Assembly (NCBI GenBank): GCA_021776885.1
Contig: JAJFFA010000612.1
Span: forward strand, 1-6,272
Reading direction: 5' to 3'
Length of the DNA: 6,272 nucleotides
Source: Planctomycetota bacterium
GTDB lineage: Bacteria; Planctomycetota; UBA1135; GCA-002686595
Shown here: piece after piece, positions 1-5,603 of the stretch
How positions within the stretch are numbered: the stretch's first letter is position 1
Layout: the number at the start of each line of letters is the position of its first letter
Made by a program: the position numbers and the translations under genes
Notes under the pieces: model-generated
What the model saw: only the letters and a program-made list of their open reading frames with translations
What the model was told of the DNA's origin: nothing
Databases searched by the model: none

Positions 1-142
1 CCAGGTCCGACGGCGGCGGGCCGACGCGGCTCGGCGCGGGGGCGATCAGGAGGCTGCCCACGTGCAGCACCCCCGCCACCCCGAGGGCGCCGAGGCCGAG
101 CAGCGCGCAAAGCGCAAGACGCCAGCGGAGTCGCACGAACAC
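1..142 (-). CDS. N-terminal fragment of a membrane-anchored protein, probably alpha/beta hydrolase family
   Basis: Reading leftward from GTG at 142 gives 47 codons without a stop before the window ends. The peptide begins with a basic stretch (FVRLRWR), continues with a hydrophobic helix (about residues 9-27, LALCALLGLGALGVAGVL) and then reads LLIAPAPSRVGPPPSDL. An N-terminal anchor followed by an APxPxxVGPPPxDL-type linker is what I know from the start of many alpha/beta-hydrolase (dienelactone-hydrolase-like) proteins of G+C-rich bacteria. The catalytic serine, acid and histidine would lie outside the window, so the enzyme class is an inference. The gene follows the sulfatase-fold gene on the same strand after 53 bp, with no clear promoter or Shine-Dalgarno between, so co-transcription is possible. 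TTG at 148 and CTG at 157 are alternative starts. An ATG at 144 is in another frame that gives no hydrophobic segment. Confidence 0.5.
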   Translation of the reverse strand, partial: MFVRLRWRLALCALLGLGALGVAGVLHVGSLLIAPAPSRVGPPPSDL

Positions 143-195
143 ATGCAACCAACCCAGCGCGACAGGTTCCGAAGCCCGCGTACGTGATGAGCCGC

Positions 196-1116
196 CTAGT
201 CCTGCGTTCCGGCTGCCATCCAGGCCTCGAGCTGGACGAGCAGGAGTTCGCGTTCGCCCTCGCGCTCCGCGCGCTCCTCGGTGACCAGCTCGAGGGCCCC
301 GTCCCGGCCGCGGCCCAGCTGGACGTCCTTGCCCTGCAGTACCTGCAGCCAGGCGCAGTCGGCTCCGCCCTCGAGCACGGCGTGGTTGCGCCAGACCTGG
401 GGCCGCTTGCGCAGCAGGCGTGCGAAGCTCTTGCCGTCGAGCCCCTGGGTGTCGCAGCCGAGCAACTCGAGGAAGGTCGGCACCAGGTCGATGGCCGAGA
501 CCAGCTGCGGACGCACGTCGCCCTCGGGGACGACCCCGGGCAGGTGAAACAGGAGCGGGATCGAGAGGGCGTCCGCCTTCGGAGCGAGCTGCGCCAGGTC
601 GCCGGGGGGCAGGACGGAGGTCAGCACCAGGAGCGGACCGGGGTCGGGGACGGCGGCCAGCCAGGGATCCAGGCCAGACGGGTCGAGCAGCTCGACCCAG
701 GCCACCCGCGGCAGGTCCGGGGCAGCGATCGGGGCCTCGAAGAACGCGCGCAGCTCGGAGGGCTCGTCGGTGGCGCCGAAGCGCCGGGTCGTCGCGCGCT
801 CCCCGACGCGCTCGAACAGATCGCCCGCCAGACTCGTGGTCTGGCGCCCCGCGCGCAGTCCGCGCTCCAGGGCCCAGCGCGCCGCGGCCGGGTCGTCGCT
901 CGCCGCCCAGGCCGAGGCGAAGACGGTCCCGGCGCGCCGGCGCGTCGAGAGCGCCCCCTCGGGCGCGGTCTCCCACAAGAGGCTCGCGTCGCCCTGCGCC
1001 AGGACCAGGATCGCCAGGGACAGGGGCGGGTCCGCCGGCAGCGATCGGGCGACGGGCTCCTCGGCGCAGGCCGGGGCGAAGAGCAGGAGCGAGAGGACCG
1101 GGAGCGCAAGCCGCAT
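196..1116 (-). CDS. Exported sulfatase-fold protein lacking catalytic motifs (probable pseudo-sulfatase)
   Basis: This 306-residue protein starts with a signal peptide (residues 1-18; C17 in APAC could be a weak lipobox). The rest follows the order of blocks in type I sulfatases. AILVLAQGDASLL (35-47) sits where the first metal-binding strand would be. AGTVFASAWAASDDPAAAR (62-80) sits at the formylglycine loop. RVAWVELLDPSG (137-148) matches the block that usually reads xDPHxPY. LLVLTSVLPPG (162-172) replaces the TSDHG block. IPLLFHLPG and SAIDLVPTFLELLG (186-220), then LDGKSFARLL, are the well-conserved late signature. The C-terminal part (about 245-302) resembles the sulfatase tail, ending in a helix. 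The CxPSR/SxPSR nucleophile motif, the paired aspartates and the DHG site are all absent, and the protein is shorter than usual sulfatases (about 450-550 residues). I infer a non-catalytic or strongly diverged member, possibly binding a sulfated or phosphorylated ligand. It is divergent from the PqiA gene and seems leaderless, with ATG about 7 nt after a -10 box. Confidence 0.72.
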   Translation of the reverse strand: MRLALPVLSLLLFAPACAEEPVARSLPADPPLSLAILVLAQGDASLLWETAPEGALSTRRRAGTVFASAWAASDDPAAARWALERGLRAGRQTTSLAGDLFERVGERATTRRFGATDEPSELRAFFEAPIAAPDLPRVAWVELLDPSGLDPWLAAVPDPGPLLVLTSVLPPGDLAQLAPKADALSIPLLFHLPGVVPEGDVRPQLVSAIDLVPTFLELLGCDTQGLDGKSFARLLRKRPQVWRNHAVLEGGADCAWLQVLQGKDVQLGRGRDGALELVTEERAEREGERELLLVQLEAWMAAGTQD

Positions 1117-1123
1117 GGAACAG

Positions 1124-1129
1124 AGGATA
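1124..1129 (-). promoter_or_regulatory. -10 element TATCCT for the sulfatase-fold gene
   Basis: Read on the minus strand this is TATCCT (TANNNT form), followed by 7 nt (CTGTTCC) and then the ATG at 1116. That spacing puts transcription initiation on or next to the A of ATG, as in leaderless mRNAs. There is no purine-rich ribosome-binding sequence and I see no convincing -35 hexamer. Confidence 0.5.
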
Positions 1130-1152
1130 GCGCGGCACGGCGGGCGGGGCGC

Positions 1153-1158
1153 TAGCCT
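1153..1158 (+). promoter_or_regulatory. -10 element TAGCCT for the PqiA-family gene
   Basis: TAGCCT fits TANNNT and is followed by 6 nt (CTGCGC) and the GTG at 1165, again the spacing expected of a leaderless transcript. It mirrors the opposing element: both have the form GC-TANCCT-CTG. No convincing -35 and no Shine-Dalgarno are visible. Confidence 0.5.
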
Positions 1159-1164
1159 CTGCGC

Positions 1165-2193
1165 GTGTCACCGCCCGACTCCCGGACGCCCCACGCTCCC
1201 CCCGACCCCGCGGCAGGGGTGTCGCCCAGGCGCGGCGGCCTGATCCTCGCCGGTGTGCTGTGGCTGGCGAGCGTGGTGCTCCTGGCCGGCGGGCTGAGCC
1301 TGCCCACCGTCACTTTCTTCACCCTCGCCTCCCCGCTCGAGGTGTACTCGAGTCTGGGCGGTGTGCGCTCGCTCTGGAGCGACGGCAACGGGGTCCTGGC
1401 CACGGTCGTGTTCGGCTTCTCCGTCGTCCTGCCGACGGTCAAGCTGGTGCTCCTCGCCCGCGCCCTGGCCGGGGCGCGGACGTCCCCGCGCGACGCCACG
1501 CGCGAGGCGGCCACCCTCGACCTCCTGCGCACCCTCGGCAAGTGGTCGATGCTCGACGTGTTCCTCGTCGCGGCCTTCGTCGGTGGCATCCGCCTGGGAC
1601 TGGCGAGCGCCACCTCCCGCGCCGGGATCCACGTCTTCACCCTCGCGGTGCTGCTCTCGATGGTGTGCGCCATCGTGCTCCAGCGCGCCCTCGCGCCAGG
1701 GCGGCCCGCCACGCCGACTGCGCCGCCCGCAAGCGGCGGCCCGCGCGGCGTCGCGCGCCTCCTGGCCCTCGCGTCCGCCGCCCTGCTCGCCGCCGCCCTC
1801 GCCAGCCCCGTGCTGTGCGTCAGCCGCGGCGCCGTCTTCCGCACCGACTTCGCACCCCTGCCCAGCGCCGTGCAGCTGTGGCTGGAGCGCGAACACGGGG
1901 TGGCCCTCGAGCTCCTGGTCTTCGTCTGCGTCCTGCCCGCCCTGCGCGCCGTCCTGGCCCTGGGCGCCGCCTTCGGCCCCGTGACCTGGCGCCGGCGCCT
2001 CGACGGCTGGTGCGAGCGCGCCGACGAGTGGGCGATGCTCGAGGTCTTCGCCCTGGCGCTCCTGATCGTGCGCGTGAAGTTCGATGAGCTGGCGACGACC
2101 CGGCTCTACGCCGGCTACCCCCTGGTGCTGGCCGCCGCCGCGTGTGCCCTGGCCGACGGTCTGCTCCGCCGCCGCCGGCTGCGCGCCGACTAG
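1165..2193 (+). CDS. PqiA-family (paraquat-inducible protein A-like) integral membrane protein
   Basis: This 342-residue protein is built from two homologous membrane halves, as in PqiA/YebS proteins, which in known systems sit in the inner membrane beside MCE-domain (PqiB/YebT) lipid-transport proteins. Half one has a helix at about 25-44, the block LPTVTFFTLASPLEVYSSL (46-64), a helix containing VLPTVKL (about 77-101), and the family signature LGKWSMLDVFLVA (124-136) running into further helices to about 173. Half two repeats this with a helix at 196-217, ELLVFVCVLPALRAV (249-263) and DEWAMLEVFALALLIVRVK (287-305), then a last helix at 315-332. The CxxC zinc-ribbon modules found in Escherichia coli PqiA are missing, and no MCE gene is present in the window. 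The GTG at 1165 is chosen because a -10 box lies 6 nt upstream; the first internal Met is residue 129. The stop codon is 12 bp from that of the convergent DUF5916 gene. Confidence 0.85.
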   Translation: MSPPDSRTPHAPPDPAAGVSPRRGGLILAGVLWLASVVLLAGGLSLPTVTFFTLASPLEVYSSLGGVRSLWSDGNGVLATVVFGFSVVLPTVKLVLLARALAGARTSPRDATREAATLDLLRTLGKWSMLDVFLVAAFVGGIRLGLASATSRAGIHVFTLAVLLSMVCAIVLQRALAPGRPATPTAPPASGGPRGVARLLALASAALLAAALASPVLCVSRGAVFRTDFAPLPSAVQLWLEREHGVALELLVFVCVLPALRAVLALGAAFGPVTWRRRLDGWCERADEWAMLEVFALALLIVRVKFDELATTRLYAGYPLVLAAAACALADGLLRRRRLRAD

Positions 2194-2205
2194 CCCGGGC
2201 AAGCG

Positions 2206-4431
2206 CTAGAAGCGCAGGGTGTAGACCAGCTTCAAGGCCAGCTCTTGATCGGTCGGAGCCAGGTGCGCGTGCTCGTCCGGACGCCGCCAGCCGAGCAGGG
2301 TGACCAGGAACAGCTCCTGGCCCGGGGTCAGGATCCAGCGCAGGCGACTCTGAAAGCCCAGCTCGAGGCTCTCCGTGTCGTACTGGGCCAGGTTCTTCCA
2401 GGACAGGTTCGGGGAGAAGCTCGCGTCGGCCGCGAGGCTGGCGACCTTGGCGCGGAAGTCGCCCTCGTCGAGGTCGGCGGCGAAGCTCTCGAGACCCGCG
2501 CGCAGCTGCAGGAAGCGGTTCGGGATCAGGGTCGACTCGACGCCCCAGCGGAAGATGTGCCCCGAGAAGAAGTCGCCCACCTCGACCTCGGCACCCGCCC
2601 CCCAGTCGCGCCGGTCGTTGGTCTCGAAGCTCACCTCGTGGCGCGTCATCGTGAACTCGCCGGGCTGCACCGTGACGTCGTTGCCCAGGTCGAAGGACTC
2701 GGACACGTTCTCGAACAGCCGTCGCGACTCGATGGCGACGGAGTCCTCGTTCGCGAGCTCGAGCTCGAACCACTTGAGCGGCAGGTCCCACGACTGGGTC
2801 TCACCGTCGAGTCCGCGGGTCAGGCTGGGGCTGACCTCGACCTGCACCTCGCGCAGGGAGGGCACCCGGCCCTGGCTGCGCCAGGTGTACTCGGTCTCCC
2901 AGGAGAAGCTGCGTACGCCTCTGCGCTGAACGAAGCCCAGGGCCGGCTCGAAGCCCGACTCGACGGTGTGGGTGGCGACGTCATGGCTCCAGGCGTTGGT
3001 GCCGATGCTTGCCTGGACGCCGTAGGCTGCGCCCTCGCCCCCGTCGCCCTCGGTTCCGCTGCGCAGCCCGTAGAGCCACAGGCTGCCGCTCCGGCCATCC
3101 CCCAGGGCGCGGGAGGAGGACAGGCGCAGGTCCAGGCCGCCGACCCAGTTGTCGCGACTCTCCCCCGGGTTGCCCTGGGTGAAGATCGCGCCCACGGCCG
3201 ACTCGTCGCCCAGGTTGCGCGACACGCGGGCCGCGAAGAGGTTACGCCCCTCCGGCCCGCCCTCGGTGGGCGAGTCCCCGACGAGGGTGTCGAGCAGGCC
3301 GACGTTCCACTCGCCGATGCGCCCCGTGAACTTGGTGCCGAAGAGCAGCGGCACCTCGCCGCCGTCGTCGTCGCGCCCGATGCGACGCGAGAAGAAGGGG
3401 ATCAGGCGCCGGCCGCGGTCGGGGGCGCCGAACTCGAAGACCCCAGCGTCCTCGAGGAAGAAGTCGCGCTTCTCGGGGAAGAAGAGCGGGAAGCGGTCGA
3501 GGTTGACCTGGCGCTCGTCGACCTCCGTCTCGGCGAAGTCGGTGTTGACGGTGACGCGCAGGTTCGAGGCCGGCGTGGTGCGCCAGCGCAGGTCGAGGCC
3601 GCCGTCGCCGAGGGCGTCCTCGTCCCCGGACTCCTCGCGCCGCAGGGTGCCCTTGACGTAGGGCGAGACGTCGAGGCCGAGCCCCTGGCGCAGCCCCTCC
3701 AGTCCCGTCAGCGTGCCGCCCTCGGAGAGCCGAAAGAAGCTGTAGGCCACCAGGGGCGAGGCCCAGCGCGCGTTCTCGCCGTTGCTGACGCGCTTGCGCA
3801 CGAGGTTGAAGCCCCAGGGGCCGCCGTCGGTGCGGAAGGCGAGGCTCTTGAAGGGGATCGCGATCTCGGCTTGCCAGCCCTCGTCCGTGAGCCGCGACTC
3901 GCCGTACCAGATCGTGTCGAAGTCCTTGTTGAACGAGGTGCCGCTGCCCGCGATCAGGGCGTCCCCGCGCGAGCCCCCCGCCGTCATCTGGAACCAGAAG
4001 GCGAAGCGGCTGTCATGGAAGGTGTCGAGCCAGAACTCGACCACGTCGTCGAAGCGCACGAAGGCGTCGCGGTCCATCTGCCGCGCGCGCACCTGGGACG
4101 GGTCGTCGTAGCAGCGGATCGCGACGTAGAGGAAGTCGGCGTCGAAGGCCAGGCGCACGTCGGTCGGATGGCTCGGGGCGGCGCCCTGGACCGGCTCGGT
4201 CAAGGTCAGGGGCGAGAGCCGCTCCGCGCGCTCCCAGAGACTCTCGTCGAGGCGACCGTCGACGCGAACCGACTCCCCCGCCACCAGGCGAGTGACACCG
4301 TAGACCGGGGGTCCCTGGCCCGGGGCAACCTGGACTGGGGCAACCTGGCCCGGGGCTGACGCGCGGGCGTGTCCCGCCAGGCACGCGAGGAGCAAGGCGA
4401 GGCCCCCGACGGCGGTCAGGGAGGGGGCCAC
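2206..4431 (-). CDS. CBM9-like/DUF5916 outer-membrane beta-barrel protein
   Basis: From GTG at 4431 the protein has 741 residues. A hydrophobic signal segment (about 8-20) precedes cleavage near HARA-SA (about 24-26), then a Gln/Val/Ala/Pro/Gly linker. The CBM9-type beta-sandwich spans about 50-235: VDGRLDESLW (57-66), FDADFLYVAIRCYDD (96-110), DDVVEFWLDTFHD (128-140), EGWQAEIAIPFKSL (184-197) and WGFNLVRKR (206-214). The DUF5916 hallmark follows: NTDFAETEVD (296-305), RFPLFFPEKRDFFLE (313-327) and IPFFSRRIG (344-352). The rest alternates aromatic and polar residues as in a barrel and ends LKLVYTLRF, with the terminal Phe of outer-membrane beta-barrel proteins. The family is widespread but has no established biochemical role; sugar or glycan binding at the cell surface is a guess from the CBM9 fold. 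TTG at 4464 would add 11 residues, including an Arg to the signal n-region. ATG at 4605 would bury the signal peptide and overlap the sigma gene, so I reject it. Confidence 0.9.
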   Translation of the reverse strand: MAPSLTAVGGLALLLACLAGHARASAPGQVAPVQVAPGQGPPVYGVTRLVAGESVRVDGRLDESLWERAERLSPLTLTEPVQGAAPSHPTDVRLAFDADFLYVAIRCYDDPSQVRARQMDRDAFVRFDDVVEFWLDTFHDSRFAFWFQMTAGGSRGDALIAGSGTSFNKDFDTIWYGESRLTDEGWQAEIAIPFKSLAFRTDGGPWGFNLVRKRVSNGENARWASPLVAYSFFRLSEGGTLTGLEGLRQGLGLDVSPYVKGTLRREESGDEDALGDGGLDLRWRTTPASNLRVTVNTDFAETEVDERQVNLDRFPLFFPEKRDFFLEDAGVFEFGAPDRGRRLIPFFSRRIGRDDDGGEVPLLFGTKFTGRIGEWNVGLLDTLVGDSPTEGGPEGRNLFAARVSRNLGDESAVGAIFTQGNPGESRDNWVGGLDLRLSSSRALGDGRSGSLWLYGLRSGTEGDGGEGAAYGVQASIGTNAWSHDVATHTVESGFEPALGFVQRRGVRSFSWETEYTWRSQGRVPSLREVQVEVSPSLTRGLDGETQSWDLPLKWFELELANEDSVAIESRRLFENVSESFDLGNDVTVQPGEFTMTRHEVSFETNDRRDWGAGAEVEVGDFFSGHIFRWGVESTLIPNRFLQLRAGLESFAADLDEGDFRAKVASLAADASFSPNLSWKNLAQYDTESLELGFQSRLRWILTPGQELFLVTLLGWRRPDEHAHLAPTDQELALKLVYTLRF
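4316..4360. repeat. Three imperfect 15-bp tandem copies inside the DUF5916 gene
   Basis: The units are TGGCCCGGGGCAACC, TGGACTGGGGCAACC and TGGCCCGGGGCTGAC. They encode the linker APGQ-VAPVQ-VAPGQ-GP just after the signal peptide. This looks like slippage within a disordered linker; the copy number may differ between relatives. Confidence 0.75.
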
Positions 4432-4483
4432 GCGGGGCGCCGGGAGGTGGCTGGGATCTTCCAAAAGCGGGGGGCGAGCCGGG

Positions 4484-4489
4484 ACTGTA
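4484..4489 (-). promoter_or_regulatory. Candidate -10 element TACAGT for the DUF5916 gene
   Basis: On the minus strand the sequence reads CTGCTACAGTCCC, a good TANNNT match in a G+C-rich intergenic region. Transcription from it would start near 4476, giving a 12-nt leader to TTG 4464 or about 45 nt to GTG 4431. Neither start has a visible Shine-Dalgarno, and the -35 position is not recognisable. Confidence 0.35.
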
Positions 4490-4538
4490 GCAGAGCCCGC
4501 GCGGGAGCCCAGTCCGCGGACACCCCCCTGCCTCGCCG

Positions 4539-4549
4539 CGGAAATTCCG
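4539..4549. promoter_or_regulatory. Palindrome CGGAAATTCCG in the divergent sigma/DUF5916 region
   Basis: CGGAA and TTCCG are perfect inverted arms around a central A, inside an A/T-rich island (about 4541-4560) that stands out from its surroundings. GGAA-type sequence on both strands resembles the GGAAC -35 element of ECF promoters, but I cannot find a convincing -10 at 16-17 bp on either strand. It is either a regulator site or part of the promoter for the sigma operon, which otherwise has no clear promoter. Confidence 0.3.
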
Positions 4550-4590
4550 TTTCGTGCAACCGCGGGCGCAAGCCCTCGGTACAGGGGGGT

Positions 4591-5136
4591 GTGAGCGAAC
4601 TCCATCCCGCCGGCCCGGAGCCCCGCGCCGCCCTCGACGCGGAGCTGGCGCGCTGCCTCCCGCGCCTACGCTCGCACCTGCGCGGACGTCTGGCGAGCAG
4701 CTCGCCGGGCGAGGCGGACGACCTGGCCCAGGAGGTGGCCCTGCGCGCGCTGCGCTACGCCGGCAGTTTCGAGCCCGGCCGGGCCCTGTGGCCCTGGCTG
4801 CGCACCGTCGCCGACCGGGTCGCCTGGGACCGCCTGCGCGAGCGCGGCGCGGAGCCGCGGCCCAGCCCTGGGGCGCGGCCGCAGGAGCCGGAGCACGAAC
4901 CCGCAGCTCGACCGGCGCCCCCGGACCTCGAGCTCTTCGAGGAGGTCGAGCGCCTGCTGTCCGGCCTCGCGCCGCTCGAGCGCGCCGTCCTCGCGGGCTT
5001 CCACCTGCGCGGCGAGTCCATCGCCAGCCTCGCCCGATCCCTCGGGCTGCCCGAGGGAACGGTCAAGTCCCACCTCTCACGCGCCCGCCGGCGCCTCGCC
5101 GGCCTGCCGCCCTCGAAGCCGAAGGACCCCGCATGA
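4591..5136 (+). CDS. ECF-type RNA polymerase sigma-70 family sigma factor
   Basis: The 181-residue protein has the two-domain ECF layout and directs RNA polymerase to specific promoters. Region 2 is about residues 18-88, with DDLAQEVALRAL (43-54) in the core-binding helix and ALWPWLRTVADRVAWDRLR (65-83) in the -10-recognition part. A Pro/Ala/Glu-rich linker follows (about 88-111). Region 4 is about 112-171: FEEVERLLSGLAPLERAVL (116-134), then the helix-turn-helix SIASLARSLGLPEGTVKSHL (143-162) followed by SRARRRL. Length is typical for an ECF factor without extra C-terminal domains. The GTG start is preferred because it gives a normal N-terminus and follows a G-rich stretch (AGGGGGG, 4583-4589), though this is closer than an ideal ribosome-binding site. 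An in-frame reading from 4369 has no sigma-like sequence upstream. The stop overlaps the next gene's ATG (ATGA). Confidence 0.92.
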   Translation: MSELHPAGPEPRAALDAELARCLPRLRSHLRGRLASSSPGEADDLAQEVALRALRYAGSFEPGRALWPWLRTVADRVAWDRLRERGAEPRPSPGARPQEPEHEPAARPAPPDLELFEEVERLLSGLAPLERAVLAGFHLRGESIASLARSLGLPEGTVKSHLSRARRRLAGLPPSKPKDPA

Positions 5137-5603
5137 GTCCGGAACAAGAGCGCCTCTGGTCGCGGGTCGAGTCGGCCCTCGACGCCCGCCGTGACCCCTT
5201 CGACGATGCGCCCCTGGCCGCGCAGCTGGAGCGCGACCCGGAGCTGTGCGCCGCGCTGCGCCGCCTGCAGCGACGCCTCGGCGCCTGGTCGGAGGTCGCG
5301 GACGAGCCCCCCGCGCGGGAGTCCACCCGCACCCCGGCCCTGCCCCCCCTGCTCGCCGCGGCCGCCGCCGTGCTGCTGGTCGCCTTCGGCACCCTCGCCG
5401 TCGTGCGCAGCGTGTCGGGCTCGGCGCGGCCGGGCACCGGCTCGCCCCTCGCCAGCGTGGTCCATGAGGCCCGCGTGGTGATCGAGTCCAGGGCCCCGGC
5501 GACGCCCAGGGGCGCGCGGCGCGCCCTCGAACCTCAGCGCGTCGTCGCCTGGCAGCTCGACGAATCCACCCGCACCCCCGACCCGAACGGAGACCCGCGA
5601 TGA
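5133..5603 (+). CDS. Single-pass membrane protein, probable anti-sigma factor of the adjacent ECF sigma
   Basis: This 156-residue protein begins in an ATGA overlap with the sigma gene, so translation is likely coupled and the products made in proportion. Residues 1-60 form a charged, helical cytoplasmic part (MSPEQERLWSRVESALDARR, then LERDPELCAALRRLQRRLG at 32-50). A Pro-rich stretch leads to one hydrophobic helix (about 70-91). The C-terminal 65 residues, presumably periplasmic, are rich in Arg, Pro, Ser and Thr. Topology and gene order match membrane-bound anti-sigma factors. The zinc-binding HxxxCxxC motif of the ZAS class is absent, with a single Cys (C39). ESTRTP occurs twice, at 63-68 before the helix and at 144-149 near the end. 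The family name is unknown to me; the role comes from position and shape. The stop overlaps the ATG of the next gene. Confidence 0.72.
   Translation: MSPEQERLWSRVESALDARRDPFDDAPLAAQLERDPELCAALRRLQRRLGAWSEVADEPPARESTRTPALPPLLAAAAAVLLVAFGTLAVVRSVSGSARPGTGSPLASVVHEARVVIESRAPATPRGARRALEPQRVVAWQLDESTRTPDPNGDPR

Larger units (their letters stand above)
1121..1161. repeat. 13-bp near-perfect inverted repeat in the divergent promoter region
   Basis: The arms are CAGAGGATAGCGC at 1121-1133 and GCGCTAGCCTCTG at 1149-1161. The second arm's reverse complement is CAGAGGCTAGCGC, so 12 of 13 positions match around a 15-bp centre. Each arm contains the -10 box of the gene on its side. The symmetry could reflect two copies of one promoter type, or an operator recognised by a dimeric regulator acting on both genes. 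The sequence alone cannot separate these. Confidence 0.7.

Noticed and set aside
1..144. ATG at 144 as the start of the left-edge gene
   Set aside because: That frame gives a Cys/Ser-rich peptide without a hydrophobic anchor. The GTG 142 frame gives a basic n-region, a membrane helix and a hydrolase-like linker.
184..1155. Long plus-strand open frame opposite the sulfatase-fold gene
   Set aside because: The translation is Gln/Arg/Gly-rich without any recognisable pattern, and it runs over the divergent promoter region. The minus frame has a signal peptide and sulfatase blocks.
1168..2202. Long open frame antisense to the PqiA-family gene
   Set aside because: Low-complexity Gly/Gln/Glu/Ala/His-rich translation with no domain or membrane pattern; the plus-strand frame has clear PqiA motifs.
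2190..2209. CTAGC...GCTAG hairpin between the convergent stop codons as a bidirectional terminator
   Set aside because: The stem is only 5 bp, there is no T-tract on either side, and the symmetry comes largely from the two opposed TAG codons.
2245..4359. Very long open frame (704 codons) antisense to the DUF5916 gene
   Set aside because: It is a composition-driven shadow in G+C-rich DNA: Val/Ala/Gly/Arg/Glu-rich, with no recognisable domain, opposite a gene with clear family motifs.
4432..4605. Extension of the DUF5916 protein to ATG 4605
   Set aside because: It would place about 58 non-conserved residues before the signal peptide and overlap the start of the divergent sigma gene.
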